Shown: positions 53,326 to 61,945, numbered from the stretch's first letter. The stretch is 64,000 bases of DNA from Streptomyces sp. V3I8 (GCF_030817535.1 NZ_JAUSZL010000002.1:7812001-7876000); one strand, 5' to 3'. Translations and numbers: made by a program. Notes: generated by a model not told the origin, from the sequence alone.

Positions 53326-54062
53326 CCCGCCCCGTCCGTCTCCTGGTTCCGCTCACCACCGTGACCGTGACCGGGCCCGGGACCGCGCCCGTGACCGTCG
53401 TCCGGCTCGCGGCTCCCGGGTGCGAAGAACCGTGAAAGGTCCTCGTGGTACGTCCCGCCGGGCGCTTCGGCGTCCGGCGGGGCACCCCGCTCCCACTCGA
53501 GCCCGTAGCGCCGGAACAGCTCGCCGCGCAGCACCGGCACCGGCATCGGGACCCCCGGCACCAGCGCCGCGAACACCGCGCCCATCAGCAGCGCCCGCAG
53601 CATGGGGTAGTCGGCGACGGTGTCCGGCGAGCCGTAGCGGGACATGGTGTCGCTCAGCAGTTCCGCCAGCCGGCGCTGCTCCGGACACTGCTTGAACCCC
53701 TCGCCCTGCAGGATGCCCGCCATGTGCTGACGCATCACCACCGGATGGTCCCGGGCGAGGCCCAGGACCGCGTCGATGGCCCGCGCCATCCGCTCCCGGC
53801 CGTCCTCGGTACGCGGCTCGCGCTCCAGCGCCTCCTCCAGCGTGCGGTGCATCAGCCGGTGCACGGCGGACTGGACGAGCAGACGTTTGCCGGGGAAGTA
53901 GTACGAGACCAGACCCCGGGCCGAGCCCGCGCGGTCCGCGATGTCGCCCAGCGTCGTGGCGTCGTACCCCCGCTCGCTGACCAGCTCCAGCGCCGCCTGC
54001 AGGAGCCTCTCGCGGGAACGCCGACGCAACTCTTCATTGACCGATGCGCTGCGAGGGGACAT
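53313..54062 (-). CDS. TetR-family regulator with His/Gly-rich tail
   Basis: 249-aa TetR regulator: HTH (RSRERLLQAALELVSERGYDAT, then RAGSARGLVSYYFPGKRLLVQSAV) and a long ligand domain. The last 30 residues are unusual: DDGHGRGPGPGHGHGG, a possible metal-binding tail. The 3' end overlaps the LVIVD gene by 13 bp. ATG 54062. An inverted repeat just upstream is its likely own operator. Confidence 0.87.
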   Translation of the reverse strand: MSPRSASVNEELRRRSRERLLQAALELVSERGYDATTLGDIADRAGSARGLVSYYFPGKRLLVQSAVHRLMHRTLEEALEREPRTEDGRERMARAIDAVLGLARDHPVVMRQHMAGILQGEGFKQCPEQRRLAELLSDTMSRYGSPDTVADYPMLRALLMGAVFAALVPGVPMPVPVLRGELFRRYGLEWERGAPPDAEAPGGTYHEDLSRFFAPGSREPDDGHGRGPGPGHGHGGERNQETDGAGQSK

Positions 54063-54078
54063 CCTATGTACTCCTGCG

Positions 54079-54097
54079 TTGACTGGCTGTCAGCCAA
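54079..54097. promoter_or_regulatory. Inverted repeat upstream of TetR gene
   Basis: TTGACTGGCTGTCAGCCAA has 7-bp arms (one mismatch) around GCTGT, 17 bp before the TetR start. The GGCTGTCAGCC core is a common TetR operator shape. Confidence 0.6.
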
Positions 54098-54258
54098 CTA
54101 TACGCAGCACGTCCGGACAGGCCCCCGCGGGGACCCGCCCGGGCTGCCGTCCGTCCGGGGCGACGCGGGGGATCGTCCCGGACGGACGGAGCCGTCCTGT
54201 CGCCGGGGCGTCGCCCGCTCCTTACAGTGGGGGGAAAGGGCCGAGGAGGCGTACGCGC

Positions 54259-54504
54259 ATGGATCAAGAACAGATCCTGGCCAGGATCACGGCGATGGTC
54301 GACGACGAGCGCAAACTCCGTGACGCCCTCGCGTCCGGGGAGATCGACAACACGACCGAGCAGCAGCGGCTGGGGCAACTGGAGCGCGAGCTGGACCGGT
54401 GCTGGGACCTGTTGCGCCAGCGGCGCGCGAAGTCCGAGTTCGGCGAGAACCCGGACGACGCCCAGGTGCGCCCCTCGTCCCAGGTCGAGAACTACCGCAA
54501 CTGA
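54259..54504 (+). CDS. DUF2630 family protein
   Basis: 81-aa small soluble coiled-coil protein matching the DUF2630 family in length and pattern: MDQEQILARITAMVDDERKLRDAL, LGQLERELDRCWDLLRQRRAKSEFGENP, then VRPSSQVENY. Widespread in actinobacteria, function unknown. ATG 54259 follows GAGGAGGCG. Its stop codon TGA is the first three bases of the 24-bp minisatellite. Confidence 0.88.
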   Translation: MDQEQILARITAMVDDERKLRDALASGEIDNTTEQQRLGQLERELDRCWDLLRQRRAKSEFGENPDDAQVRPSSQVENYRN

Positions 54505-54645
54505 CCGCCCGCGGACCACTGCGACGGACCGTCCGCGGACCACTGCGACGGACCGTCCGCGGACCACTGCGACGGACCGTCCGCGGACCACCGCGACCGA
54601 CCGCCCGCGGACCACCGCGACCGACCGCCCGCGGACCACTGCGAC
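54502..54645. repeat. Six-copy 24-bp minisatellite
   Basis: Six tandem 24-bp copies start at 54502, 54526, 54550, 54574, 54598 and 54622. The core CCGCGGACCACTGCGAC is shared; copies 2-4 begin GGACCGT, copies 5-6 CGACCGC, and copies 4-5 have CACCG for CACTG. It fills the gap between the convergent DUF2630 and HAD genes and includes the DUF2630 stop codon. Variants group in neighbouring copies, as expected for unequal crossing-over or slippage. Confidence 0.9.
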
Positions 54646-54679
54646 GGGACCGCTCGCGACCGGCCGGCGGTGTCGCGGA

Positions 54680-55381
54680 TCAGGCCTTGCGCGGCACCAG
54701 GTCCAGCACGGGCCGCAGCCCGTCGGGTCGCTCGGCCACCGGCAGGTGCTCGACGAAGTGCACCGCGCACCCCACGGCCGCCGCTCCGCCGTCGGCCCGC
54801 CGGTCGTCCCCGACCATCAGCGTGGCGCGCGGATCGGCCCCGAGCGCCTCGCAGGCGATCGCGAAGAGCCGGGCGTCCGGCTTCTGCACGCCGTGCTCGT
54901 ACGACAGGACGTAGGCGTCGACGTACGCGTCCAGGCCGTGCTCGCGGAACACGGGACGCAGGTCCCAGCCGATGTTGCTGACCACGCCGACGCCGACCCC
55001 CCGCTCCCGCAGGGCGCGCAGCACCTCGGACGCGTCGGCGTACGGGCGCCAGGCCGCCGGGCTCATGTGCCGGTCGTACAACGCGTCGTACAGCTCCGGA
55101 ACGGGCAGTGCCACCTGGCGGCAGGCCCCGGTGTACGCGGCCCGGTGCAGTTCGGCGCTCTTGTCGCGCACGCTCCACAGCGGGACCAGCTCGTCGGGCA
55201 CCGGCCCCGTCCGCGGAGCCCCGCCGGGCAGCGCGCCCGCCGCCTCCAGCTCCTTCGCGGCCCTGAGCAACTCCTGCTCCGGCAGGGGTGTTCCGGTTTC
55301 GGTCAGCACGGCACGCAGCCAGGCTTCGGGGGACTCGATACGGAAGAGGGTCCCGGAGAAGTCGAACAGCACGGCGTCCAT
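54680..55381 (-). CDS. HAD-superfamily hydrolase
   Basis: 233-aa HAD hydrolase. Motif I is FDFSGTLF (Asp7 nucleophile kept, the second Asp replaced by Ser), motif II VVSNIGWD, Lys in GVQKPDARLF, and motif IV VGDDRRADGGAA. The DxS variant occurs in some HAD phosphatases and dehalogenase-like members. Helical cap between residues about 15 and 95. ATG 55381. Substrate unknown. Confidence 0.88.
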   Translation of the reverse strand: MDAVLFDFSGTLFRIESPEAWLRAVLTETGTPLPEQELLRAAKELEAAGALPGGAPRTGPVPDELVPLWSVRDKSAELHRAAYTGACRQVALPVPELYDALYDRHMSPAAWRPYADASEVLRALRERGVGVGVVSNIGWDLRPVFREHGLDAYVDAYVLSYEHGVQKPDARLFAIACEALGADPRATLMVGDDRRADGGAAAVGCAVHFVEHLPVAERPDGLRPVLDLVPRKA

Positions 55382-55429
55382 GCGGGGACCGTACCCGGGC
55401 CGGGGCCCGGCCGGTCACCGTCCGGCCGG

Positions 55430-56263
55430 TCACCTGCCGAACAGGCCCGAGACCGCGTCCACCAGGCCGCCGATCAGACCCGGCGAGGAGGATTCCGCCG
55501 GGGCGGGGTCCGCCGAGGTGTCCGGTGCGGGTGCTTCCGAACCCGGCTGTGTCGCGGGCTCCTCGCCCGTGTCGGGGGACGAGGACGGGGACGGCCGGCC
55601 CGCGGGCGTCTGCGTACCTTCGCCGGTCCCCGAACCGGCGGTGCCGTTCGCCCCGGCGGACGGGGCGGCCGTGGACTTCCCGTCCGCCGGGGCGCCGGAG
55701 CCGCTCTCCTGCGACCGCGGACCGGCCATCACCTCCGTGCCCGTGGTGGCCTCGGTCCCCTGACCCGTAGGGGGCCGCGCGGCGGTGGTCGCGGGGCTGT
55801 CGGCGGCCGGGGCGCCGGACTCCGTCCGCTCCGGTTCCCCCACCGCCTTCGCGCCGCGGTCGTGGTGGTCGGTGCCGACCACGCCGGGGATGCTGAGCCA
55901 GGGAGCGGAGGAGTCGCGGTCGGTGACCACGAGGCCCAGGGTCGCGGCCGAGCACACGCAGCCGGCCGCCACGAGCCAGCCCGCCCGGCGCATCCGGCCG
56001 GCCCGCCGACCGCTCGGGTCGACGAACACCGGCGCACCGGTCGCGATCGCGGACCGCTCCGCCTGCGCGGATTTGCCCAGCCTCGCAGGCTCGTCCGCGA
56101 CTGCCGACCGCCCGTCCGCCCCGGTGCCGGGTTCCCGGGCATCCGGTTCCTGGACATCCGGTTCCTGGACACCGGGTTCCCGGGCGTCGGGTTCGGCGCG
56201 GTCCAGGACATCCGTACCGCGCTCCGGGCGTATGTGTCCGCCGTCGCCCGCCTTGCCTGCCAT
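55430..56263 (-). CDS. Single-pass membrane protein with long disordered tail
   Basis: 277-aa protein with a disordered N-terminus rich in EPD/EPG units (about residues 25-50), one transmembrane helix (RRAGWLVAAGCVCSAATLGLVV), and a long Ala/Pro/Ser/Gly-rich extracytoplasmic part ending in GLIGGLVDAVSGLFGR, an amphipathic tail. No catalytic domain is recognised. ATG 56263 has GGAAGG 7 bases upstream. Many Streptomyces have such proteins with unknown role. Confidence 0.75.
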   Translation of the reverse strand: MAGKAGDGGHIRPERGTDVLDRAEPDAREPGVQEPDVQEPDAREPGTGADGRSAVADEPARLGKSAQAERSAIATGAPVFVDPSGRRAGRMRRAGWLVAAGCVCSAATLGLVVTDRDSSAPWLSIPGVVGTDHHDRGAKAVGEPERTESGAPAADSPATTAARPPTGQGTEATTGTEVMAGPRSQESGSGAPADGKSTAAPSAGANGTAGSGTGEGTQTPAGRPSPSSSPDTGEEPATQPGSEAPAPDTSADPAPAESSSPGLIGGLVDAVSGLFGR

Positions 56264-56476
56264 GCAACTGCCTTCCGCTTCGGTTCCGTTGTGCCGACGG
56301 TAGCCGGACGGCGGTGCCTCTCGTACGGGCACCCCGGCCGCGCGTCGTCAGCCTCGCCGAGTGATCCGTAGCCACGGTGCCAAACGGATTGGTCCGAAGC
56401 GGAAACTCCTGGAACCGATCCGGCGCCGGTTGTGTGCCCTACGGCAGCGGGACTGCCCCAAGGCCCCGGACCGGGG

Positions 56477-56938
56477 TCAGAAGCCGGTGGGCAGTGGGAT
56501 GGCGTTGCCGGTGAAGGGGGTGGTGTCGAGCCAGAGGTAGTGGAAGGAGCGGCTGGTGAAGACCCAGCCGTTCTCGGAGCGTTTGAGGTGGTCCGTGCTC
56601 ATGCAGTGGTTCCTGTAGTAGGTCTCGCCGGGGCCGCGTGCGGCTTCGTGGCAGATGGTGCTGGTGGTTGCCTCGTCGCCGGTGATGTCGATGGGGCCCT
56701 GTACGGCGAACTGGACGAAGAAGTCCCGTCCTTGGCGCAGGTTCTGGTAGGTGGAGACGATGTCGTCCAGGCCGGTGGCGTGCACATGTTCGCCGATGGT
56801 CCATCGGGCGTCGTCTGCCCAGGTGGCGCGGAAGCGGTCGGTGTCGCCGCGGGTGGCGGCGTCGGCGAAGCGGGCGACGGTGTCGCGGATGGATGCTTCG
56901 TCCAGCAGGCGTGCCAGTGCGTTCTCGGTGGTGGTCAT
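56477..56938 (-). CDS. SnoaL-like / NTF2-fold protein
   Basis: 153-aa SnoaL_4-type protein (ALARLLDEASIRDTVARFADAATRGDTDRF, then WTIGEHVHATGLDDIVSTYQNL and ATTSTICHEAARGPG). Related proteins include small hydrolases, dehydratases and isomerases. ATG 56938 with AGGAAG upstream. Divergent from an MmyB-type XRE regulator across a G-rich gap, a common regulator/enzyme pairing. Confidence 0.85.
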   Translation of the reverse strand: MTTTENALARLLDEASIRDTVARFADAATRGDTDRFRATWADDARWTIGEHVHATGLDDIVSTYQNLRQGRDFFVQFAVQGPIDITGDEATTSTICHEAARGPGETYYRNHCMSTDHLKRSENGWVFTSRSFHYLWLDTTPFTGNAIPLPTGF

Positions 56939-57124
56939 GGGTTTCTTCCTGTGTGGTGGAGGGCGGGTCCGGCCGGGACGTTCGGGGGGGCCTGGGGTCG
57001 GAGGGTGTTGTGTTGTCCATGGTGGGGCGGTTGGGGGTGGGGGGCCAGGGATGCGTGGACGGTAGGAAGGGCTGTACCACCCTGGGGCGGTGCGGGTGGG
57101 GGCAGGGGAGGGACAATGGGGGGT
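56939..57124. other. G-rich divergent intergenic region with G-quadruplex potential
   Basis: The plus strand of this 186-bp gap is strongly G-biased with few C runs, e.g. GGGGGGG near 56985 and GGGG-n5-GGGGG-T-GGGGGG near 57021-57038, plus more G3-G4 tracts to 57123. Several stretches meet the usual G4 rule. It separates the SnoaL and XRE promoters. Confidence 0.65.
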
Positions 57125-57997
57125 ATGACGACGACATCCGGGACCGGTCTGGGCGCGGTGATCCGCATGTGGCGTGACCGACTGCCCCCGTCGGCCGCCG
57201 GGCTGCCGGCGGCGCTGGGCCGCCGTGCCGCCGGGCTGCGGCGTGAGGAGCTGGCCGACCTCGCGGGAATGTCGGTCGACTACGTCGTACGTCTGGAGCA
57301 GGGAAGGGCCACCACTCCCTCGGCGCCGGTGGTGGCGTCGCTGGCGCGTGCCCTGCAGCTGTCCACGGCCGAGCGGGATCACCTGTACCGGCTGGCGCAC
57401 CTGGCTCCTCCGGCGGACGCCGCGATCTCCGACCACCTCACGCCCGGTGTCCAGCGGGTGCTCGCCCGGCTCGGGGACGTCGCGGTCGCCGTCTTCGCGG
57501 CGGACTGGCAACTGGTGTGGTGGAACCGCGGATGGGCCGCCCTCGTGGGTGACCCGGCCGCCTCGCCGGCGCGGCTGCGCAATTTCGCCCGCGACAGGTT
57601 CCCCGTGGACGAGGGGCCCGCCCGCCTCGCGCTGTGGCCGGTGACCGAGGCGGACCGGGCGGCCACCGACGCCGCCGTCGTCTCCGACCTGCGCCGCGCC
57701 ACCGGGCGCTACCCCCAGGACAGGCGTCTTGCCACGCTGATCCGCGAGCTGAGTGCCAACGCGAGGTTCGCCGAGCTGTGGGCGGCCGGAGGCGTGGCCG
57801 CACACCGTGAGGACCAGAAGACGATCGACCATCCCGCGGTGGGGCCTGTCACCGTGGACTGCGACATCCTGACCGACGGCGACTTCGACCTCAAGATCGT
57901 GATCATGACCGCCGCACCCGGCAGCGAGGACGAGACCAAGCTCAAGCTCACGGCCATCGCCGGCCGGTCGGCCACCGCCGCCACCGCGGCCACCTGA
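57125..57997 (+). CDS. XRE-family regulator with MmyB-like ligand domain
   Basis: 290-aa regulator. N-terminal XRE HTH (RRAAGLRREELADLAGMSVDYVVRLEQGR) followed by an MmyB-like PAS-type ligand-binding domain (VQRVLARLGDVAVAVFAADWQLVWWNRGWAALVGD ... LRRATGRYPQDRRLATLIRELSANARFAELWAA). MmyB relatives bind fatty-acid-like ligands. ATG 57125 lies just after a GGGGGG run. Likely controls the divergent SnoaL gene. Confidence 0.92.
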   Translation: MTTTSGTGLGAVIRMWRDRLPPSAAGLPAALGRRAAGLRREELADLAGMSVDYVVRLEQGRATTPSAPVVASLARALQLSTAERDHLYRLAHLAPPADAAISDHLTPGVQRVLARLGDVAVAVFAADWQLVWWNRGWAALVGDPAASPARLRNFARDRFPVDEGPARLALWPVTEADRAATDAAVVSDLRRATGRYPQDRRLATLIRELSANARFAELWAAGGVAAHREDQKTIDHPAVGPVTVDCDILTDGDFDLKIVIMTAAPGSEDETKLKLTAIAGRSATAATAAT

Positions 57998-58065
57998 TCC
58001 GGGCGCCCGCCTGCCCGCCGGCGGGCGAGGAGTACGCGGGGTGCCGCGACGGTTGATGTATCGAT

Positions 58066-58076
58066 GTTCGTCGAAC
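58066..58076. promoter_or_regulatory. Small palindrome before ArsR gene
   Basis: GTTCGTCGAAC (5-bp arms around T) lies 28 bp before the ArsR-type gene start and before its GGAGGTAGGG ribosome binding site. A plausible self-operator; short, so weak evidence. Confidence 0.45.
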
Positions 58077-58103
58077 GTGAAAGTGCGGAGGTAGGGTCAC
58101 CGC

Positions 58104-58436
58104 ATGCCCAAGCAGCCTCACCATCCCGACCTCGGGGACGTCCACCTCGTCCGGGTGCTTTCGGCGCTCGGGGACCCCGCCCGACTGCTGATCATGAAGA
58201 TCCTGGCCGACGGCGGAGAGCACCAGCGCGCCGAGTTCGAGGTCGACGTCGGGCCCTCGACGCTCAGCCATCACATGAAAACGCTGCGCGAGGCCGGACT
58301 GACCCGTCACCGGATGGAGGGCACACGCTGCTTCGTGTCGTTGCGCAAGGACACCCTCCAGCGTTACCCCGCCGTTCTGGAGGGTGTCCTGCAGGCCGTC
58401 ACCGCCGAGGGGTACGGGAACGGCGCCCAGGGGTGA
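58104..58436 (+). CDS. ArsR-family regulator
   Basis: 110-aa winged-helix regulator (VRVLSALGDPARLLIMKILADGG, then GPSTLSHHMKTLREAGLTRHRMEGTRCFVSLRKD). No ELCxC metal site; the single Cys is in the wing. Start ATG 58104 with GGAGG upstream. No enzyme gene is directly paired with it, so it may be autonomous or act elsewhere. Confidence 0.9.
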   Translation: MPKQPHHPDLGDVHLVRVLSALGDPARLLIMKILADGGEHQRAEFEVDVGPSTLSHHMKTLREAGLTRHRMEGTRCFVSLRKDTLQRYPAVLEGVLQAVTAEGYGNGAQG

Positions 58437-58749
58437 GCGCACGGCCCGACGGCGGAACACCGGCCCGGTGGCGGGCAATGGCTGGATTTCGGACTCCGAG
58501 GCCGATCTTTTCACCGCCCGCCGGGGATACGCTCGGTTGCGTACCGTGAGTCGTCCAGGCGGGTGGGACCGGCCACAGCGACGGCTCCGGCGGGCAGCTG
58601 AATCGAGGCGACAGCCGGAACACTCCGCCGGCGGGCATCCCATGGCTCTCTGCAGCCGGCCCCAACCTGGCTCACCTCCCCGTACGTTCTCCGCGTGCCC
58701 GGCCCCCGCTCGCCGCCGCGTGTCCGGGAGGTGACGGAACGGACTCTCC
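58437..58749. other. 313-bp intergenic region
   Basis: No gene is supported on either strand. I see no clear promoter, palindrome or terminator apart from short GC-rich stems; the ribosome binding site GGGAGGTGACGGA of the next gene is at its right end. Confidence 0.5.
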
Positions 58750-59484
58750 ATGTCTGCCACGCGCCATGACGTCCCCGCCGCACAGGCCGTGCTCGACCTG
58801 GCCTCCCGCGCGGAGGGCTGCGACGTCCTGGAACTGCTGCACGACCTGACGACATACGCGGTCAGCCTGCTGGGTGTGCGCTCGGCCGGGGTCACCGTCC
58901 TCGACGAGAGGGGGCAGGTCGACTACCTCACCGCCTCCGACGAGACGTGCCGACGCCTGGAGGAGGACCAGCTCGAACTGGACGAGGGCCCCTGCGTGGA
59001 CAGCACCCGTACCGGCAAGGCCCTGGCTCCGGTCCTGCTGCGCGCCGCCCATCCCAGTGTCCAGCGCTGGCCCCGCTTCACCCCGCGCGCGTTGCGCGCC
59101 GGCATCAGCAGCATCGCCGCCGTGCCGTTGCGCACCCCGCAGCACCCGCTCGGCGCCCTCAACCTGATGAGCGCCGACCGGGTGCCGACGCGCGAGGACC
59201 TGCGTCTGGCCCAGGTGCTGGCCGATGCCGCCGTGATCTGCCTGCAGCACCGTCAGATCCTGGTTGCCAAGGACGAGATCATCGGCCAGCTGGAGGCAGC
59301 CCTGGAATCCCGCATCGTGATCGAACAGGCCAAGGGCGTCCTCGCCTCCCGTCTGGACGTCGACGTGGAGGAGGCATTCGTCCGGCTGCGCGGCCTCGCC
59401 CGCTCCCGGCAGCAGAAACTCACCGAACTGGCCGCCCAGATCGCGCGGGGATCCATCCCGGCCGAACTCGACACGGTGCTGTGA
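58750..59484 (+). CDS. GAF and ANTAR domain protein
   Basis: 244-aa signalling protein: GAF sensor (about residues 25-165; LGVRSAGVTVLDERGQVDYLTASDE, LDEGPCVDSTRTG, GISSIAAVPL) followed by an ANTAR RNA-binding domain (about 185-240; SRIVIEQAKGVLASRLDVDVEEAFVRLRGLARSRQQKLTELA). ANTAR proteins act as antiterminators on hairpin RNAs. The stop overlaps the next gene in GTGA, so the two are translationally coupled. Confidence 0.92.
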   Translation: MSATRHDVPAAQAVLDLASRAEGCDVLELLHDLTTYAVSLLGVRSAGVTVLDERGQVDYLTASDETCRRLEEDQLELDEGPCVDSTRTGKALAPVLLRAAHPSVQRWPRFTPRALRAGISSIAAVPLRTPQHPLGALNLMSADRVPTREDLRLAQVLADAAVICLQHRQILVAKDEIIGQLEAALESRIVIEQAKGVLASRLDVDVEEAFVRLRGLARSRQQKLTELAAQIARGSIPAELDTVL

Positions 59485-60246
59485 CACGCCCCGCGACGAC
59501 CCGGACGCCGCCTCGGGCGGCGCTCCGCCACCCCACGACGGTCCGGCCGGACCCCTGCCCCGCGCGCACCCGGCCGGTGGCGACGGCGCACCCGGTCCGG
59601 ACACCGCCGTCGCTCCCGGCACCGCCCGCCGGCTCGGCCTGGACGCCCTCACCGTGAACGTGCTCGCCCGCGACGGTCACCTCGAACTGCTGTGGTGCGA
59701 CCCGGTCAGGGCCTGGGACCCGCTCCGGACACCCTGCAGTACACCCTGGGCGACGGTCCCACCCTGGAGGCCGCGCAGCACGGCCGCATCCTGCCCGAAC
59801 CGGACCTGCCCGCCGCCGGCCCCGCCCGCCGGCCCCTCTTCCTGCCGGCCGCCGTACGCACCGAACTGCGCGCCGTCATCGCCACCCCCCTGGGCCTCGG
59901 CGCCGCCGTCATAGGTGTGCCCACCGGCTACCGGACCTGCTCCGGCCCACCCGGCACCGCTCGACTCCGGAGCCTGGAACGGCCGGCCCGCACCCTGCTG
60001 CCCCTGCTGTGCACCGAACCGACCACCCCGGCCGACGGCACCGGGCCGGACCCCGGCCTGCGGCTGTACCGCGCCGAGGTCCACCGGGCCACCGGTTTCC
60101 CCGCCGACGAACTCGGCACTTCCCCGGGCCGGGCCCTCCTGTGCCTGAGAGCCCACGCAGCCGCTCACGACCGGCCCCTGGCCGAACTCGCCCGGGGTTT
60201 CCTCACCCGCCGGCACCCTCGACCCCGCGAGGTAGCCACCACCTGA
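59481..60246 (+). pseudogene. Second GAF / ANTAR-like gene with two frameshifts
   Basis: The reading starts at GTG 59481 inside the upstream stop (GTGA). Family-like sequence (RRLGLDALTVNVLARDGHLELLWCDPV) then lies in a second frame with no start of its own, and the rest (GLGPAPDTLQYTLGDGPTLEAA to a C-terminal ANTAR-like ATGFPADELGTSPGRALLCLRAHAAAHDRPLAELARGFL) in a third frame to 60246. Adding one C to CCCC at 59489-59492 and one G to GGG at 59709-59711 would restore a single protein of about 255 aa. So either sequencing errors in homopolymers or a recently broken gene. Confidence 0.6.
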
Positions 60247-60309
60247 CGGCCCGTGCCGACGGGAGGACGTGCCTCCGCACCGGACGGACTCCTCGCGGAA
60301 CGGCCCGCG

Positions 60310-61098
60310 TCACCGGATACGGGCCACTCCCACGTAGATCCCGCTGCCCTCGGCCGGCTCCACCGCGCCCGAGGGGTCCCACTGCGTCGCGGTCACCAGG
60401 CCGGGCTCGACGAGGTCGAGGCCGTCGAAGAAGCGCTCCACCTCGGCGCGGGTGCGGAAGCCGAGCTTGATGCCGCCCTTGGCGTACTCGGCCGTGACCT
60501 GGGCGGAGAGTTCCGGATACAGGTCGGAGGCGGCGTGCGACAGCACCAGGTAACTGCCCGGCGGCAGCGTCGCGACCAGGGCGCGGACGATCGCGTGCGC
60601 GTCCTGCTCGTCGGGAATGAAGTGCATCAGGGCGATCAGCGACAGCGCGATCGGGCGGTCGAAGTCCAGAGTGTGCCGGGCGTGTTCGACGATCCCCGCC
60701 GGCTGCCGTACGTCGGCCTCGATGTAGTCGGTGACCCCCTCGGCACGGCTGATCAGCAGTGCCTCGGCGTGCCGCAGGACGATCGGGTCGTTGTCGGTGT
60801 AGACGACCTTCGCCGTCGGCACGATGTCCTGCACGATCTGGTGGAGGTTGGGCTCGGTGGGGATGCCCGTGCCGATGTCCAGGAACTGGTCGATGCCCTG
60901 TGCGGCGAGCCAGGCGGCCGCCCGGTGCATGAACTGCCGGTTCTGCCGGGCCGCGTCCTTGGCCTCGGGCGGGAGCTGTTCCCCGACGGCCTCGTCGACC
61001 GGGTAGTTGTCCTTGCCGCCCAGCAGCCAGTCGTAGACCCGCGCGGGGTGCGCCCTGTCGGTGACGATCTCGGAGAACCGCTGGGGTTCGGTCGGCAT
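60310..61098 (-). CDS. SAM-dependent methyltransferase, DUF574/Methyltransf_19 type
   Basis: 262-aa methyltransferase of the family expanded in Streptomyces (PF04672). N-terminal TDRAHPARVYDWLLGGKDNYPVDEAVGEQL is diagnostic; SAM motif LDIGTGIPTEPNLHQI; VYTDNDPIVLRHAEALL. ATG 61098 with GGAG upstream. These are often co-located with regulators; substrate unknown. Confidence 0.92.
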   Translation of the reverse strand: MPTEPQRFSEIVTDRAHPARVYDWLLGGKDNYPVDEAVGEQLPPEAKDAARQNRQFMHRAAAWLAAQGIDQFLDIGTGIPTEPNLHQIVQDIVPTAKVVYTDNDPIVLRHAEALLISRAEGVTDYIEADVRQPAGIVEHARHTLDFDRPIALSLIALMHFIPDEQDAHAIVRALVATLPPGSYLVLSHAASDLYPELSAQVTAEYAKGGIKLGFRTRAEVERFFDGLDLVEPGLVTATQWDPSGAVEPAEGSGIYVGVARIR

Positions 61099-61261
61099 GG
61101 CAACTCCATCGCGCGCGCCAGTGAATGCGGGCGGATCGACTGTTCGATCACCCTAGCGGAGTACATCATGCGACCCGCGCGGGACTGAAGTGGTGCGGCC
61201 GCACGGCTGTCCGGCCCGAAGGCCCCTCCGGGCCGCCTCCGCGCCGCCCCCCCCGGCGCCG

Positions 61262-61945
61262 TCAGCGCGGTGCGCCGGTCCCGCGGAACCGGTCGTACGA
61301 GGCCACCGCCAGTGCCACCGTCAACGCGCCCAGGAGCCAGCCGCCGAGCACGTCCGACGACCAGTGCACGCCCAGCCAGACGCGGGTGAGGCCCACTCCG
61401 ACGACGGACACCACCGACACGGCCAGCGCGGTACGCCACAGGACGCGCCCGGCACCGTACAGGCGCAGCAGCCACAGCAGCAGGCCGCACACCACCGTGG
61501 CCGTCATGGCGTGCCCGGAGGGGAAGGCCGCGAAGTGGGCGGAGTCCACCGGGTCGGGCCACACCGGGCGCTCGCGGTCGACGGCCGCCTTGAGGACCTG
61601 CGAGAGGAGCGAGCCGAGCAGACAGGTGGCCGTCAGCCACAGCGCGAGCCACCAGGCACCGTGGTGCAGCACCAGCCACAGCACGGCGACGGTGGCCAGG
61701 GCGCGCATGGTCCAGGGGTCCCACACCCAGTCGGTGAGGATGCGGAACGCCTGCGTCAGGTCCGGTTCGGCGACCGCCCAGCGGTGGGTGGTGCGGGCGA
61801 TGTCACCGTCGAGGACCATCAGCGGGTCCCAGGACGCGGCGACCAGGACGAGCAGCAGCGCGGTGGGCAGGACGAGGGCCGCGGCGACGCGCAGGGCGAT
61901 CCCGGGGCCTGTCGCGTGGGGCGGCGAGTCGACGGGGGAGTGCAT
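61262..61945 (-). CDS. PAP2-family membrane phosphatase
   Basis: 227-aa integral membrane phosphatase with about six helices. PAP2 motifs: KAAVDRERP, PSGHAMTAT and SVVGVGLTRVWLGVHWSSDVLGG. Acts on lipid phosphates (phosphatidic acid or undecaprenyl diphosphate by family). ATG 61945 with GAGGA upstream. Same strand as the M56 gene 66 bp upstream. Confidence 0.92.
   Translation of the reverse strand: MHSPVDSPPHATGPGIALRVAAALVLPTALLLVLVAASWDPLMVLDGDIARTTHRWAVAEPDLTQAFRILTDWVWDPWTMRALATVAVLWLVLHHGAWWLALWLTATCLLGSLLSQVLKAAVDRERPVWPDPVDSAHFAAFPSGHAMTATVVCGLLLWLLRLYGAGRVLWRTALAVSVVSVVGVGLTRVWLGVHWSSDVLGGWLLGALTVALAVASYDRFRGTGAPR

Noticed and set aside
54064..54639. Minus-strand reading frame with repeated VAVVRGRS units
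   Set aside because: It is made of the 24-bp minisatellite plus antisense of the DUF2630 gene. The open frame follows from the unit being a multiple of three; no ribosome binding site or known fold.
54502..54645. CRISPR array
   Set aside because: Units are directly adjacent with no spacers, and there are no cas genes nearby.
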